Shown here piece by piece: positions 24,679 to 32,529 of a stretch of 64,000 bases of DNA (the stretch's first letter is position 1; each line of letters begins with the position of its first letter). The stretch comes from W589 sp964611805 (GTDB taxonomy: Bacteria > Chloroflexota > Dehalococcoidia > Dehalococcoidales > Fen-1064): positions 1-64,000 of the forward strand of contig CAZTBG010000001.1 in NCBI GenBank assembly GCA_964611805.1, written 5' to 3'. Below the pieces are notes generated by a model, which was not told where the DNA came from, made no database searches, and saw nothing but the letters and a program-made list of their open reading frames with translations. The position numbers and the translations under genes were made by a program.

Positions 24679-25914
24679 ATGGTCTCAAAGGAAGCAGAGA
24701 ATTTAGAAGCACTGAGAGAAGAGGTTCGGGCATTTCTACGTGAGAACCTGCCCGAGAAGTGGGGAACACCGGCATATGAGGCACCGGAACAGGGTAGCGA
24801 GGAAGCAATTGCCCTGAGCAAATCTTTTACTAGGAAGCTGTATGACGCCGGCTATACCGGATTCGGCGTTCCCGCCGCGTACGGTGGCGTAGAACGACCA
24901 CGAGAGGAGATAGCAGTCATCCGCGAGGAGCTCAGACGCCAGGGGATACCAATGCCATTCGTTGGTCTCGGACGAGTGGTCGTCGACACACTACTACAGT
25001 GGGGTACGGAGGAGCAAAAGAAACGCTTCATCCCCGGGATACTGAGTGGCGAAGTCCACTGGATTGAGGGTTTGTCCGAACCCAACGCCGGTTCTGACCT
25101 GGCCGGTGTCCAGACCACCGCTGTCAGGGACGGCGATGAGTGGGTGATAAACGGGCAGAAGGTCTGGACCAGTGGCTGGGACTATGGGGAATGGGGCTTC
25201 TTGTTGTGCAGAACAGACGTGAATGCCCCGCGGCACCGCAACCTGAGCTTCCTTCTCTTTGACTGTTCTACGCCCGGCTTCAGTCGAAGGCCATTGCTCC
25301 AGATGACTGGTGAAGCCCATGCCCAGTACGGCGAACTGTTCTTCGACGACATGCGCGTCCCCCACGAGAACATGGTAGGGGAAGAAGGCAGAGGCTGGTA
25401 TGTCACTATGACGACCCTGATTGCGGAGAGGGGTGGAGGCCAGGTATCCGCAGCCTCCGGCGAGACTGGTGGAATGGGTATGGGCCTGTTTGGTGCAAGG
25501 ACCATAGGTGGTGTTGACAGTCTGATTGAGCTCGCCAGGAAGACCAAGCACTATGGTCAGACGGCCTGGGACGATGTCAGTTTCCGCAGGAGAATAGCCC
25601 AGCTCGCCATTGAGAACGAGGCTATGAGGGCTTATGGTATGCGCCTCGGCAAGATGATTATGAGTGGGTCCGCCTCCGGAAATGAAGCCTCGATGGCGAA
25701 ATTGACCTGGACCGAACAGGGCAAACGGCGGGGAGACATGGTGTGTGAAATCATTGGGGCTTACTCCCAGTTGATGAGGGGTGACCCAAGGGCAGTAGAT
25801 AATGGTGACCTTGTTTTCAGTATGCTCATGTCACGGGGTACCACTATATTCATGGGGACCTCGGAGATATGCCGCAATATTCTCGCCGAGAGGATACTGG
25901 GGCTACCCAGATGA
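24679..25914 (+). CDS. Acyl-CoA dehydrogenase, first of a tandem pair
   Basis: FAD-dependent acyl-CoA dehydrogenase, 411 residues, introducing an alpha-beta double bond into an acyl-CoA thioester. The FAD/substrate segment WIEGLSEPNAGSDLAGVQT and GDEWVINGQKVWTSG are standard family signatures, and the C-terminus carries FMGTSEICRNILAERILGL. In the MCAD-type enzymes the residue before GTS is the catalytic Glu; here it is Met, so the base must lie elsewhere or be supplied by a partner. The ribosome binding site GAAAGGAG is 10 nt upstream. A second, diverged copy follows 61 nt later, as in heteromeric dehydrogenases. Substrate unknown. Confidence 0.9.
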   Translation: MVSKEAENLEALREEVRAFLRENLPEKWGTPAYEAPEQGSEEAIALSKSFTRKLYDAGYTGFGVPAAYGGVERPREEIAVIREELRRQGIPMPFVGLGRVVVDTLLQWGTEEQKKRFIPGILSGEVHWIEGLSEPNAGSDLAGVQTTAVRDGDEWVINGQKVWTSGWDYGEWGFLLCRTDVNAPRHRNLSFLLFDCSTPGFSRRPLLQMTGEAHAQYGELFFDDMRVPHENMVGEEGRGWYVTMTTLIAERGGGQVSAASGETGGMGMGLFGARTIGGVDSLIELARKTKHYGQTAWDDVSFRRRIAQLAIENEAMRAYGMRLGKMIMSGSASGNEASMAKLTWTEQGKRRGDMVCEIIGAYSQLMRGDPRAVDNGDLVFSMLMSRGTTIFMGTSEICRNILAERILGLPR

Positions 25915-25975
25915 TAGTCTGGTGAGATAAAGGGTACAGAATATTGGTCAAGAAGGAATGTAAGGAGCACTAGCT

Positions 25976-27130
25976 ATGGCGATAGAACTCGGTCTCAATG
26001 AAGAACAGTCAATGTTAAAGACGATGGCAAGAGATTTCCTGGCCGCCGAGGCCCCGAAGACGTTTGTACGAGAGATGATGGATGATGAGGTAGGGCATTC
26101 TTCAGAACTGTGGAAAAAGATGGCCGAACTCGGGTGGCAGGGTCTCGTCTTCCCAGAGGAATACGGGGGGGCAGCAATGAATTTTAGAGACCTGACCATA
26201 CTCTGCGAGGAGATGGGGAGGGCCGTAATGCCTGGCCCCTTCTACTCAACCGTGATTCTCGTCGGGCTGCCTATTCTCGATTTCGGTACTGATGAACAAA
26301 AAGCGGAATTCCTCCCCAAAATAGCTAATGGTGAGATTGTCTGCACTCTCGCTGCTCTCGAGGAAAGCGGCGACCTGTGGGCGGATGATTTGCATCTCAG
26401 AGCACTACCCCGTGGCGATGGGTATGTCCTCAGTGGCACCAAGTTGTTTGTTACCGATGCTAAGGCTGCGGATTACATGCTTGTTGCTGCCCGTACCAAG
26501 CGCACCCAGAACCCTGAAGAGGGCATCACTCTTTTCATGGTCAAAGCTAAGGAGTGGGGAATATACATAGACAATATGGCTGTCATGGACCTGACCCGGA
26601 AGCAATATGAAGTGGTTTTCACCGATGTACCGGTATCTGCCAGTAGTATCATCGGTGAACTGCATGGAGGCTGGCCCATCCTGCAGCAGATTGCCCTCAA
26701 GGCATCGGCGGTACTGAGTGCCGAGATGGTCGGAGTGGGTGAGATGGCAATGGAAATGACCGTAGCTTACCTGAAGGACAGGATGGCGTTCGGTGTGGTT
26801 ATCGGTTCATTCCAGGCACTCAAGCACAAAGCAGCCGATATGTATGCCGCGATGGAGTACTCGCGCTCATTAATGGAATGGGCAGCCGAGTGTGTCAAAG
26901 AGAATGACCAGGATGCCCCAATGGCTGTCGCCATGGCCAAGAGCCACTGCGGCGATGCGGTCAAGTTTGTCACTGACGCCGGCGTCCAGTTACATGGTGG
27001 CATAGGCTTCACCTGGGACCATGATATGCACCTGTACTTCAAGAGGGGCAGGTACAACGACACCGCCTTCGGTGACAGCAACTATCAAAAAGAGTGGATA
27101 GCCAGGAAACTCGAAGCAAACCTTATGTAA
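25976..27130 (+). CDS. Acyl-CoA dehydrogenase, second of a tandem pair
   Basis: A 384-residue member of the same family, diverged from its neighbour. The N-terminus LGLNEEQSMLKTMARDFLA, the region ALEESGDLWADDLHLRALP and the C-terminal VQLHGGIGFTWDHDMHLYFKR follow the family order. The FAD-binding loop is altered (the usual A-G-S-D is replaced by SGDLWAD), and there is no Glu at the canonical active-site position near the end (NDTAFGDSNYQ). Paired full-length subunits with split active-site features are known from alpha2beta2 dehydrogenases of steroid side-chain breakdown, so these two may form one enzyme. That is inference. The ribosome binding site is AAGGAGCACTAGCT. Confidence 0.88.
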   Translation: MAIELGLNEEQSMLKTMARDFLAAEAPKTFVREMMDDEVGHSSELWKKMAELGWQGLVFPEEYGGAAMNFRDLTILCEEMGRAVMPGPFYSTVILVGLPILDFGTDEQKAEFLPKIANGEIVCTLAALEESGDLWADDLHLRALPRGDGYVLSGTKLFVTDAKAADYMLVAARTKRTQNPEEGITLFMVKAKEWGIYIDNMAVMDLTRKQYEVVFTDVPVSASSIIGELHGGWPILQQIALKASAVLSAEMVGVGEMAMEMTVAYLKDRMAFGVVIGSFQALKHKAADMYAAMEYSRSLMEWAAECVKENDQDAPMAVAMAKSHCGDAVKFVTDAGVQLHGGIGFTWDHDMHLYFKRGRYNDTAFGDSNYQKEWIARKLEANLM

Positions 27131-27302
27131 ACGGGACTCTACGACACGTGTCATTCGTCAACCGGATGGGTGCGCCAGACAACGTCTGGGCTAGTCCTGA
27201 GAACGGCTGAGCAGGCAGACGGGAGGCAGGTTGTTACCGTGGCTGCTGACAGGTTCGTAAAGGACCTGCCCGCCGTCCCTCTATACCATTTGCCCGGGGG
27301 TG

Positions 27303-27329
27303 TATAATAAGTGTCAATAAACTGACACT
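27303..27329 (+). promoter_or_regulatory. -10 element with overlapping perfect palindrome upstream of rmuC
   Basis: TATAAT at 27303-27308 is followed at once by the 7-bp inverted repeat AGTGTCA-ATAAAC-TGACACT (27310-27329). A palindrome at the transcription start is a typical repressor operator. The coding start is 24 bp further on. I see no convincing -35 hexamer at the correct distance. Confidence 0.45.
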
Positions 27330-27352
27330 ATCAAGCCTATTCGGAGACCAAA

Positions 27353-28306
27353 ATGGAAATATTTGTCATCATTTTGCTGGCGATAGTAGTCCTCTTTCTA
27401 ATCTGGAATCAGCTCTGGCAGGAAAAAAGGTGGCGTGACCAGAGCGATACTCTTTCGAAAGCCGTCGGGGAGAGGCTCGAAGGGAGCCTGGGGGTCTTCG
27501 GTGAGGTCAACAAGAGCCTGGGCAAGCTGGAAGAAGGCACCAGGCAGATTGAGGCAGTCGGCCGTGACATCGCCAGTCTCCAGGAGGTGCTGCGCGCCCC
27601 CAAGTTCCGTGGTGGCCTCGGGGAGCTAATGCTGGAGCGGTTACTCGACGACATCCTGCCCCATCAGAACTACAAGCTCCAGTACCACTTCCGGAGCGGT
27701 GAGGCGGTCGATGCCGTCATCCAAATTGGCGATAACCTGGTACCAATCGACTCGAAATTCCCTCTTGAGGACTTTCAACGCGTACTGGCGGCTGACTCCG
27801 ACCGCGAACGGGAGTCGCTGCGGCGGCAGTTTACCCGCACGGTGAAGAAGCACATTGACAACGTCACCAAGTACATCCTGCCTGACGAGGGCACCTTTGA
27901 CTTCGCCCTGATGTATATACCCGCCGAGAACGTCTACTACGAGACGATACTGCGTGACGGCGCTGAGGGCAGCGAGGTATATTCCTATGCCCTCCAGAAG
28001 AGGGTAATCCCGGTCTCGCCCAACAGCTTCTATGCCTACCTCCAGGTCATCATCCTTGGTCTCAAAGGGCTGCACATCGAGCACACGGCCGGTGAGATAC
28101 TGCGGCACCTGTCCAGGCTGCAAGGCGAGTTCGAAGGCTTCCAGGAAGACTATGATACCCTGGGAGGCCACATCCGCCATGCCGCTACCAAGTATGACGA
28201 CGCTGGCAGAAAGCTTGCCAGGTTTGAGGACAAGCTGAGGATTGCGGCAGAGACCCCGGTCGAAAAGCTACCGGAGGGCAAAGAAACGGCTGATGATGCC
28301 GATTAA
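27353..28306 (+). CDS. rmuC: RmuC-family DNA recombination protein
   Basis: A 317-residue RmuC-domain protein. RmuC limits inversions and rearrangements at short inverted repeats in E. coli and has a restriction-endonuclease-like fold. One N-terminal membrane helix (IFVIILLAIVVLFLIWNQLW) is followed by a coiled-coil stretch, then RGGLGELMLERLLDDILP and VDAVIQIGDNLVPIDSKFPLEDF, the conserved RmuC core with nuclease-like Asp and Lys residues. GTFDFALMYIPAENVYYETI completes the signature. Length is short for the family. ATG 27353 has GGAGACCAAA upstream. Confidence 0.9.
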   Translation: MEIFVIILLAIVVLFLIWNQLWQEKRWRDQSDTLSKAVGERLEGSLGVFGEVNKSLGKLEEGTRQIEAVGRDIASLQEVLRAPKFRGGLGELMLERLLDDILPHQNYKLQYHFRSGEAVDAVIQIGDNLVPIDSKFPLEDFQRVLAADSDRERESLRRQFTRTVKKHIDNVTKYILPDEGTFDFALMYIPAENVYYETILRDGAEGSEVYSYALQKRVIPVSPNSFYAYLQVIILGLKGLHIEHTAGEILRHLSRLQGEFEGFQEDYDTLGGHIRHAATKYDDAGRKLARFEDKLRIAAETPVEKLPEGKETADDAD

Positions 28307-28327
28307 GCCTCCACACTCGCCTGCCAG

Positions 28328-28357
28328 TTGACATCCCCAGGGTTGCCAGGCTATACT
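28328..28357 (+). promoter_or_regulatory. Strong predicted promoter of the tup operon leader
   Basis: TTGACA (28328-28333), 18-nt spacer and TATACT (28352-28357). Transcription would begin near 28364, about 20 nt before the riboswitch and 290 nt before tupA. This is the best promoter match I noticed in the window. Confidence 0.65.
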
Positions 28358-28383
28358 AGTCGTGGTTTATTAATAATTCAATA

Positions 28384-28484
28384 CGGATCTCCGAGTTGCT
28401 GTCTCTAAGGGCGCCCGCCTACGAGAGGCAAACGATAGGGTGTGAGGGGAAACCCTCTCGCCTCCCGTGTTTGGAAAGGAGAGC
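28384..28484 (+). ncRNA. Moco/Tuco-type riboswitch (molybdenum or tungsten cofactor RNA motif)
   Basis: The leader between promoter and tupA folds as expected for the Moco RNA motif. An outer stem pairs TCTCC (28388-28392) with GGAGA (28478-28482). A second stem pairs TTGC..TCTC with GAGA.GCAA, and a GNRA-capped stem GAGGG-GAAA-CCCTC lies before CGCCTCCCG and GGAAAGGAGA. The last purine stretch would also be a ribosome binding site, so ligand binding could hide it. The downstream genes (tungstate uptake, then moaA) are what this class controls: it responds to molybdenum or tungsten cofactor. I recognise the motif from memory and from folding by eye; no covariance model was run. Confidence 0.65.
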
Positions 28485-28488
28485 TGCT

Positions 28489-28581
28489 ATGAATCTAGAA
28501 GTACGTGCGCGCCCTATTATCCACCATTATCTTTCTCCCGCCTGTCGCCGTCTCCACTGCAGCCTGAGTCACCCCACCTGA
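28489..28581 (+). CDS. Possible 30-residue leader peptide after the riboswitch
   Basis: ATG 28489 lies 8 nt after GGAAAGGAG, which is part of the riboswitch closing stem. The frame encodes MNLEVRARPIIHHYLSPACR and ends LHCSLSHPT, then TGA. It is the first start codon that the riboswitch could control, and tupA begins 70 nt later with its own site. It may be a short regulatory upstream ORF or simply a remnant. No family is recognised. Confidence 0.35.
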   Translation: MNLEVRARPIIHHYLSPACRRLHCSLSHPT

Positions 28582-28650
28582 TAGGTCCACTAAAGGCACG
28601 GAGGCGGTAACTTACATTGAAACTACCAAATATAGAAAGGATATTTCGTC

Positions 28651-29553
28651 GTGCATATCAACACTAACCGCATGAAGATAATTATCAGCACTCTAGCCGT
28701 TTTACTGCTGGTACTTGGCTCCCTGGGAGTGTTTACAGCCTGCGAGGAGTCGACGGCGGGCACAGTAGCCCCGAAGAAAGCCGTGCCGAGACTTAAGGTA
28801 GCGACCACCACCAGTCTCTACGATACCGGTCTCTGGGGATATCTGGAGCCTATGTTTGAGGAAGAGTATGGTGTCGGCATGGATATCCTGTACGCCGGTA
28901 CCGGCAAGGCGCTGGAATACGGGCGGAGAGGGGACGTAGACGTTATTACGGTCCATGCCAAAGCCCAAGAGGAGCAGTTCGTTGCCGATGGCTACGGCGT
29001 GGAACGGGTACCCTTTGCCTACAATTATTTCCTTATCGTTGGTCCGCAGGATGACCCGGCCGGCATCAAAGGCCTTACCCCTGAAGCAGCCTTCCAGAAG
29101 CTGATGGAAAACGGAAGTGGCACATTTGTTTCGCGGGGAGACGGTTCCGGGACGCATATCATGGAACAAAATATCTGGGCAGCCGCCGGCTATGATTACG
29201 AGGAGGTAAGGAACGCCGGTACCTGGTATGTCGAGGGTGGTCTGGGCATGGGGCCAACCCTGACGATGGCCAACGAGTTGGAGGCTTATACCCTGTCCGA
29301 CATGGGCACCTATCTCACTTACAAGGGCGATATTGACCTGGTGCCGATTGTAACCGAGGGCGATATACTGCTCAATGTTTATTCTGTGATTGCCGTAAAC
29401 CCGGAAAATGTACCCGTTACCAACTTGGAGATGGCTAACAATCTGATAGCCTTCCTCACCTCAGCGGAGATACAGGAGCTTATGGGTAAATACGGTGTCG
29501 AGGAATACGGGCTGCAGCTGTTCACTCCCTGCGCCGGTAACGAGCCTGAATAG
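28651..29553 (+). CDS. tupA: Tungstate ABC transporter, substrate-binding lipoprotein
   Basis: TupA captures tungstate outside the cell for the TupBC ABC importer. The 300-residue product has a signal sequence ending VFTAC (Cys31), so it is probably a lipoprotein. The mature part opens LKVATTTSLYDTGLWGYLEP; the TTTS motif is diagnostic of TupA against ModA. DVITVHAKAQEEQFV and VSRGDGSGTH follow, as in the family. The GTG start at 28651 has GAAAGGATA upstream, while the internal ATG 28672 has no such site. It is the first transporter gene after the riboswitch. Confidence 0.92.
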   Translation: MHINTNRMKIIISTLAVLLLVLGSLGVFTACEESTAGTVAPKKAVPRLKVATTTSLYDTGLWGYLEPMFEEEYGVGMDILYAGTGKALEYGRRGDVDVITVHAKAQEEQFVADGYGVERVPFAYNYFLIVGPQDDPAGIKGLTPEAAFQKLMENGSGTFVSRGDGSGTHIMEQNIWAAAGYDYEEVRNAGTWYVEGGLGMGPTLTMANELEAYTLSDMGTYLTYKGDIDLVPIVTEGDILLNVYSVIAVNPENVPVTNLEMANNLIAFLTSAEIQELMGKYGVEEYGLQLFTPCAGNEPE

Positions 29554-29600
29554 TTCAAGGCTGAACCTTCAAGCAGAGTATCCCCTCCTGACCGGGGAAA

Positions 29601-29635
29601 GTCCGAAGGGGAATCAGCCCCTTGCCCCTTCGGAC
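29601..29635 (+). terminator. Perfect hairpin between tupA and tupB, possible attenuator
   Basis: GTCCGAAGGGG (29601-29611) and CCCCTTCGGAC (29625-29635) are exact 11-bp arms around a 13-nt loop. No U-run follows, so it is more likely an mRNA-stabilising or partial attenuation structure than a full terminator. It may set the ratio of binding protein to permease. Flanking CCCC/GGGG tracts resemble the dispersed repeats of the window. Confidence 0.45.
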
Positions 29636-29667
29636 ATGATTCCCCTCCCTTTATCAAATGGTAAGGG

Positions 29668-30399
29668 GTGACCTTCAGGAAGCAACGATTAAACGATATA
29701 AGGAGCCGAAAGCTGACCGAACTCTGGAACGGTTTCACCAGGGCAATAGAACTGATTATATCCCTTGACCCGGAGGTAATGCAGATAGCCGGGAGGTCGC
29801 TGGGATTTGCGGCGTCTTCCTGTGCCATTGCCACTCTCATCTCTATACCTTTAGGCAGTGTCATTCACTTTAACAGCTTTCATGGCAAGAGGCTGCTCGT
29901 CAACATCATACAGACATTCTACAGCGTGCCAACCGTGGTTGTTGGCCTTTTTGTCTTTGTATTCATTTCCCGGGCGGGTCCGCTCGGTAGCCTGGGACTC
30001 ATTTTCACACCGGCGGCTATCGTTATCGGGCAGGTGCTGCTGGTATTACCGATAATGATGGGGCTCACCATTTCCGCACTGCGCGGTGTGGATGTGACAT
30101 TAACCGATACCGCCATTTCGCTGGGGGCTAACAGGTTCCAAACGGCATCCCTGGTCATCAAAGAAGCCCGTTTTGCCATGCTGGGTGCGGTGATAATGGG
30201 GTTCGGGAGAGCAATATCGGAAGTGGGACTGTCGTTGATGGTGGGGGGTAACATCAGAGGCTTTACCAGAACCCTGACCACGGCGATTTCGCTGGAAACA
30301 TCGAAGGGTGAAATTGAACTATCAATAGCCCTGGGCATAATCCTGTTGTTCATTGCCCTGGTGGTGAATATCGTCCTTAACAGGCTGCAGCAGAGGTGA
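29668..30399 (+). CDS. tupB: Tungstate ABC transporter, permease
   Basis: The inner-membrane channel subunit of the tungstate importer, 243 residues, with about six hydrophobic segments. TFYSVPTVVVGLFVFVFIS and RGVDVTLTDTAISLGANRFQTASLVIKEAR give the ABC-permease EAA loop (contact with the ATPase), then GFGRAISEVGLSLMVGGNIRG, which is well conserved among TupB/ModB permeases. GTG 29668 is used here as start; CTG 29713, preceded by AAGGAG, is a possible alternative. It overlaps tupC by 4 nt. Confidence 0.9.
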   Translation: MTFRKQRLNDIRSRKLTELWNGFTRAIELIISLDPEVMQIAGRSLGFAASSCAIATLISIPLGSVIHFNSFHGKRLLVNIIQTFYSVPTVVVGLFVFVFISRAGPLGSLGLIFTPAAIVIGQVLLVLPIMMGLTISALRGVDVTLTDTAISLGANRFQTASLVIKEARFAMLGAVIMGFGRAISEVGLSLMVGGNIRGFTRTLTTAISLETSKGEIELSIALGIILLFIALVVNIVLNRLQQR

Positions 30400-31493
30400 A
30401 AGTGTCCGTCAGCGAATCTATTATTGAGACCACAGACCTGGGACAGAGGCTCAACGGGCGGGATATTCTGAGGAACATCAACCTCAGGATAGACCGGGGG
30501 GAGGTCTTTGCCCTTATCGGTCCGACCGGCTCCGGCAAGACGACGCTCCTGCGGGTGCTGGACCTGATTGACTCACCCAGTCAGGGCAAAGTCTACTTTA
30601 ACGGCACCGACGTTACCGAAGCGGCCGGGCAACGACTGGAGGCACGGCGTCGGATGGCCTTTGTCCTCCAGAAGCCGGTGGTGTTCAACGCCAGCGTCTA
30701 TGATAACGTAGCCTATGGCCTGAAGTGGCGCAGGATGAGCCGGGGCGATATCCGTAAGCGGGTTGATGAGGTCCTGGAGATGGTCGGGTTAGTCGATTTC
30801 CGCAAGAGAAATGCACGGATGCTCTCCGGAGGCGAAACACAGAGAGTGGCCATTGCCCGGGCTATCGCGACCGAGCCGGAGGTGCTGTTACTTGATGAAC
30901 CGACCGCCAACCTCGACCCCGTTTCGACAATGAAGATTGAGGAACTGATAACCGACATCATCCAGCGGTACTACACGACAATCGTTATTGCCACCCATGA
31001 CATGGCCCAGGGTCAACGGCTGGCCGGAAGGGTAGGCATGCTGCAAAACGGTGAAATCCTGCAGACGGGGGGCTGGCACGAAGCATTTAACTCCCCGCGT
31101 AACCGGGAGATGGCCAACTTCGTCGGCATCGAGAATATCATCGACGGCGTGGTACTCACCAGTGAGGACAATGTAGTCACCATCGGTACCGACCACAGTG
31201 TTATCGAAGCGGTGTCAGACTGCGCCGTGGGCGATAGAATTCACGCCTGCATCCGGTCGGAGGAGGTGACCTTAGCCCTTGCCCGTCTCACCAGCAGCGC
31301 CAGAAATACATTCACCGGAGAGATTACCCGACTAACCATCACGGGACCGGTCGCCCGTGTCGAAATCGACTGCGGTTTCCGGCTTGTCGCCCTGGTAACC
31401 AGACGTTCCGTCGAAGAAATGCCCCTGGACAAGGGTAGGCAAGTCTACGCGTCTTTCAAAGCAACGGCCGTTCATGTAATAAAGCAGGATTGA
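30396..31493 (+). CDS. tupC: Tungstate ABC transporter, ATP-binding protein
   Basis: A 365-residue ATPase. Walker A GPTGSGKTTLL, Q-loop VLQKPVVFNASVYDNV, ABC signature LSGGETQRVAIARA, Walker B VLLLDEPTANLDP and the switch His in IATHDMAQG are all present. After about residue 240 a C-terminal TOBE-like domain follows (RIHACIRSEEVTLALA), which in this family can bind oxyanion and regulate transport. The start is GTG 30396, overlapping tupB. moaA begins 55 nt later, so uptake and cofactor synthesis may share a transcript. Confidence 0.92.
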   Translation: MKVSVSESIIETTDLGQRLNGRDILRNINLRIDRGEVFALIGPTGSGKTTLLRVLDLIDSPSQGKVYFNGTDVTEAAGQRLEARRRMAFVLQKPVVFNASVYDNVAYGLKWRRMSRGDIRKRVDEVLEMVGLVDFRKRNARMLSGGETQRVAIARAIATEPEVLLLDEPTANLDPVSTMKIEELITDIIQRYYTTIVIATHDMAQGQRLAGRVGMLQNGEILQTGGWHEAFNSPRNREMANFVGIENIIDGVVLTSEDNVVTIGTDHSVIEAVSDCAVGDRIHACIRSEEVTLALARLTSSARNTFTGEITRLTITGPVARVEIDCGFRLVALVTRRSVEEMPLDKGRQVYASFKATAVHVIKQD

Positions 31494-31548
31494 GATAGCC
31501 GGGGTAAAAGACGGACTGAAGGGTTTGTGATAAGATGGAGATAGAAAA

Positions 31549-32529
31549 ATGACAGACCTGATTGACTCCTTCAGCCGACGCATCAACTACATGCGTATCT
31601 CGGTCACAGACCGCTGCGACCTGCGTTGTATCTACTGCACCGACCGTTTTGACCCTGACTTGAGCCATGATGATATCCTGCGCTATGAGGAGATTCACCG
31701 GATAGTGCAGGCGGCGGCCGGACTGGGCGTGAAGAAGCTACGTCTCACCGGCGGCGAGGCCCTGCTGCGACTGGATTTATACCGGCTTGTCGAGATGCTG
31801 GCCCATACCGACGGCATTGATGAGGTATCGCTGACCACTAACGGGACGCAGCTTGCCCGGCACGCCGATGAGCTCAAGGCAGCAGGGCTCAGCCGGGTCA
31901 ATGTCAGCCTGGACTCCCTGAAACCAGACAGGTTCGAGCGTATCACCGGCAGCAACCGCATCAAGGATGTACTCGAAGGCATAGAGGCGGCCAAGAAAGC
32001 CGGACTCAATCCCGTCAAGATAAACATGGTGGTCCTTAAAGACGTGAACGACGACGAGGTTCTAGACTTTGCCCGAAAGACACTCACTGACGGCTGGCAT
32101 GTCAGGTTCATCGAGCAAATGCCTTTTGTCAACGGAAACGGTGCAGATGGGGTAGTTCCCGTTCGTGATATTATGTCATCTATTGAGCAGTCCCTCGGCA
32201 AGCTCAGCCCTCACCTGCCGACATCCGGTAACGGCCCGGCCAGATACTACAAGCTGCCAGATTCCTCCGGAACGCTGGGTTTCATCGGTGCCGTGACCGA
32301 GTGTTTCTGTGCCGAGTGTAACCGTTTCCGCCTCACCGCCGACGGTCACCTCCGACCGTGTCTCCTCGATGACGACGAGATAGACCTTAAAGAGCCGTTA
32401 CGTCGTGGTGCCGACATCACCGAACTGGAACGCCTGATATTGGAAGCGGCCACCCACAAGCAGCAACAGCACCACCTCGGTGAGAACGGTGTTCCCGAAA
32501 AGCGGCAGATGCGGCAGATTGGCGGCTAG
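31549..32529 (+). CDS. moaA: GTP 3',8-cyclase
   Basis: A radical SAM enzyme that starts molybdopterin synthesis by cyclising GTP, together with MoaC. The 326-residue product has the SAM cluster motif CDLRCIYC, the GGE motif RLTGGEALLR, and the second [4Fe-4S] cluster in its C-terminal third (CFCAECNRFRL and CLLDDDE). The usual C-terminal GG needed for GTP binding is present (MRQIGG at the end). It lies downstream of the tungstate transporter and would supply the pterin that carries W or Mo. Its stop shares CTAG with the convergent enoyl-CoA hydratase gene. Confidence 0.95.
   Translation: MTDLIDSFSRRINYMRISVTDRCDLRCIYCTDRFDPDLSHDDILRYEEIHRIVQAAAGLGVKKLRLTGGEALLRLDLYRLVEMLAHTDGIDEVSLTTNGTQLARHADELKAAGLSRVNVSLDSLKPDRFERITGSNRIKDVLEGIEAAKKAGLNPVKINMVVLKDVNDDEVLDFARKTLTDGWHVRFIEQMPFVNGNGADGVVPVRDIMSSIEQSLGKLSPHLPTSGNGPARYYKLPDSSGTLGFIGAVTECFCAECNRFRLTADGHLRPCLLDDDEIDLKEPLRRGADITELERLILEAATHKQQQHHLGENGVPEKRQMRQIGG

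Noticed and set aside
24679..27130. Insertion sequences or transposases around the acyl-CoA dehydrogenase genes and repeats
   Set aside because: I found no transposase-like protein, terminal inverted repeats or integrase anywhere in the window.
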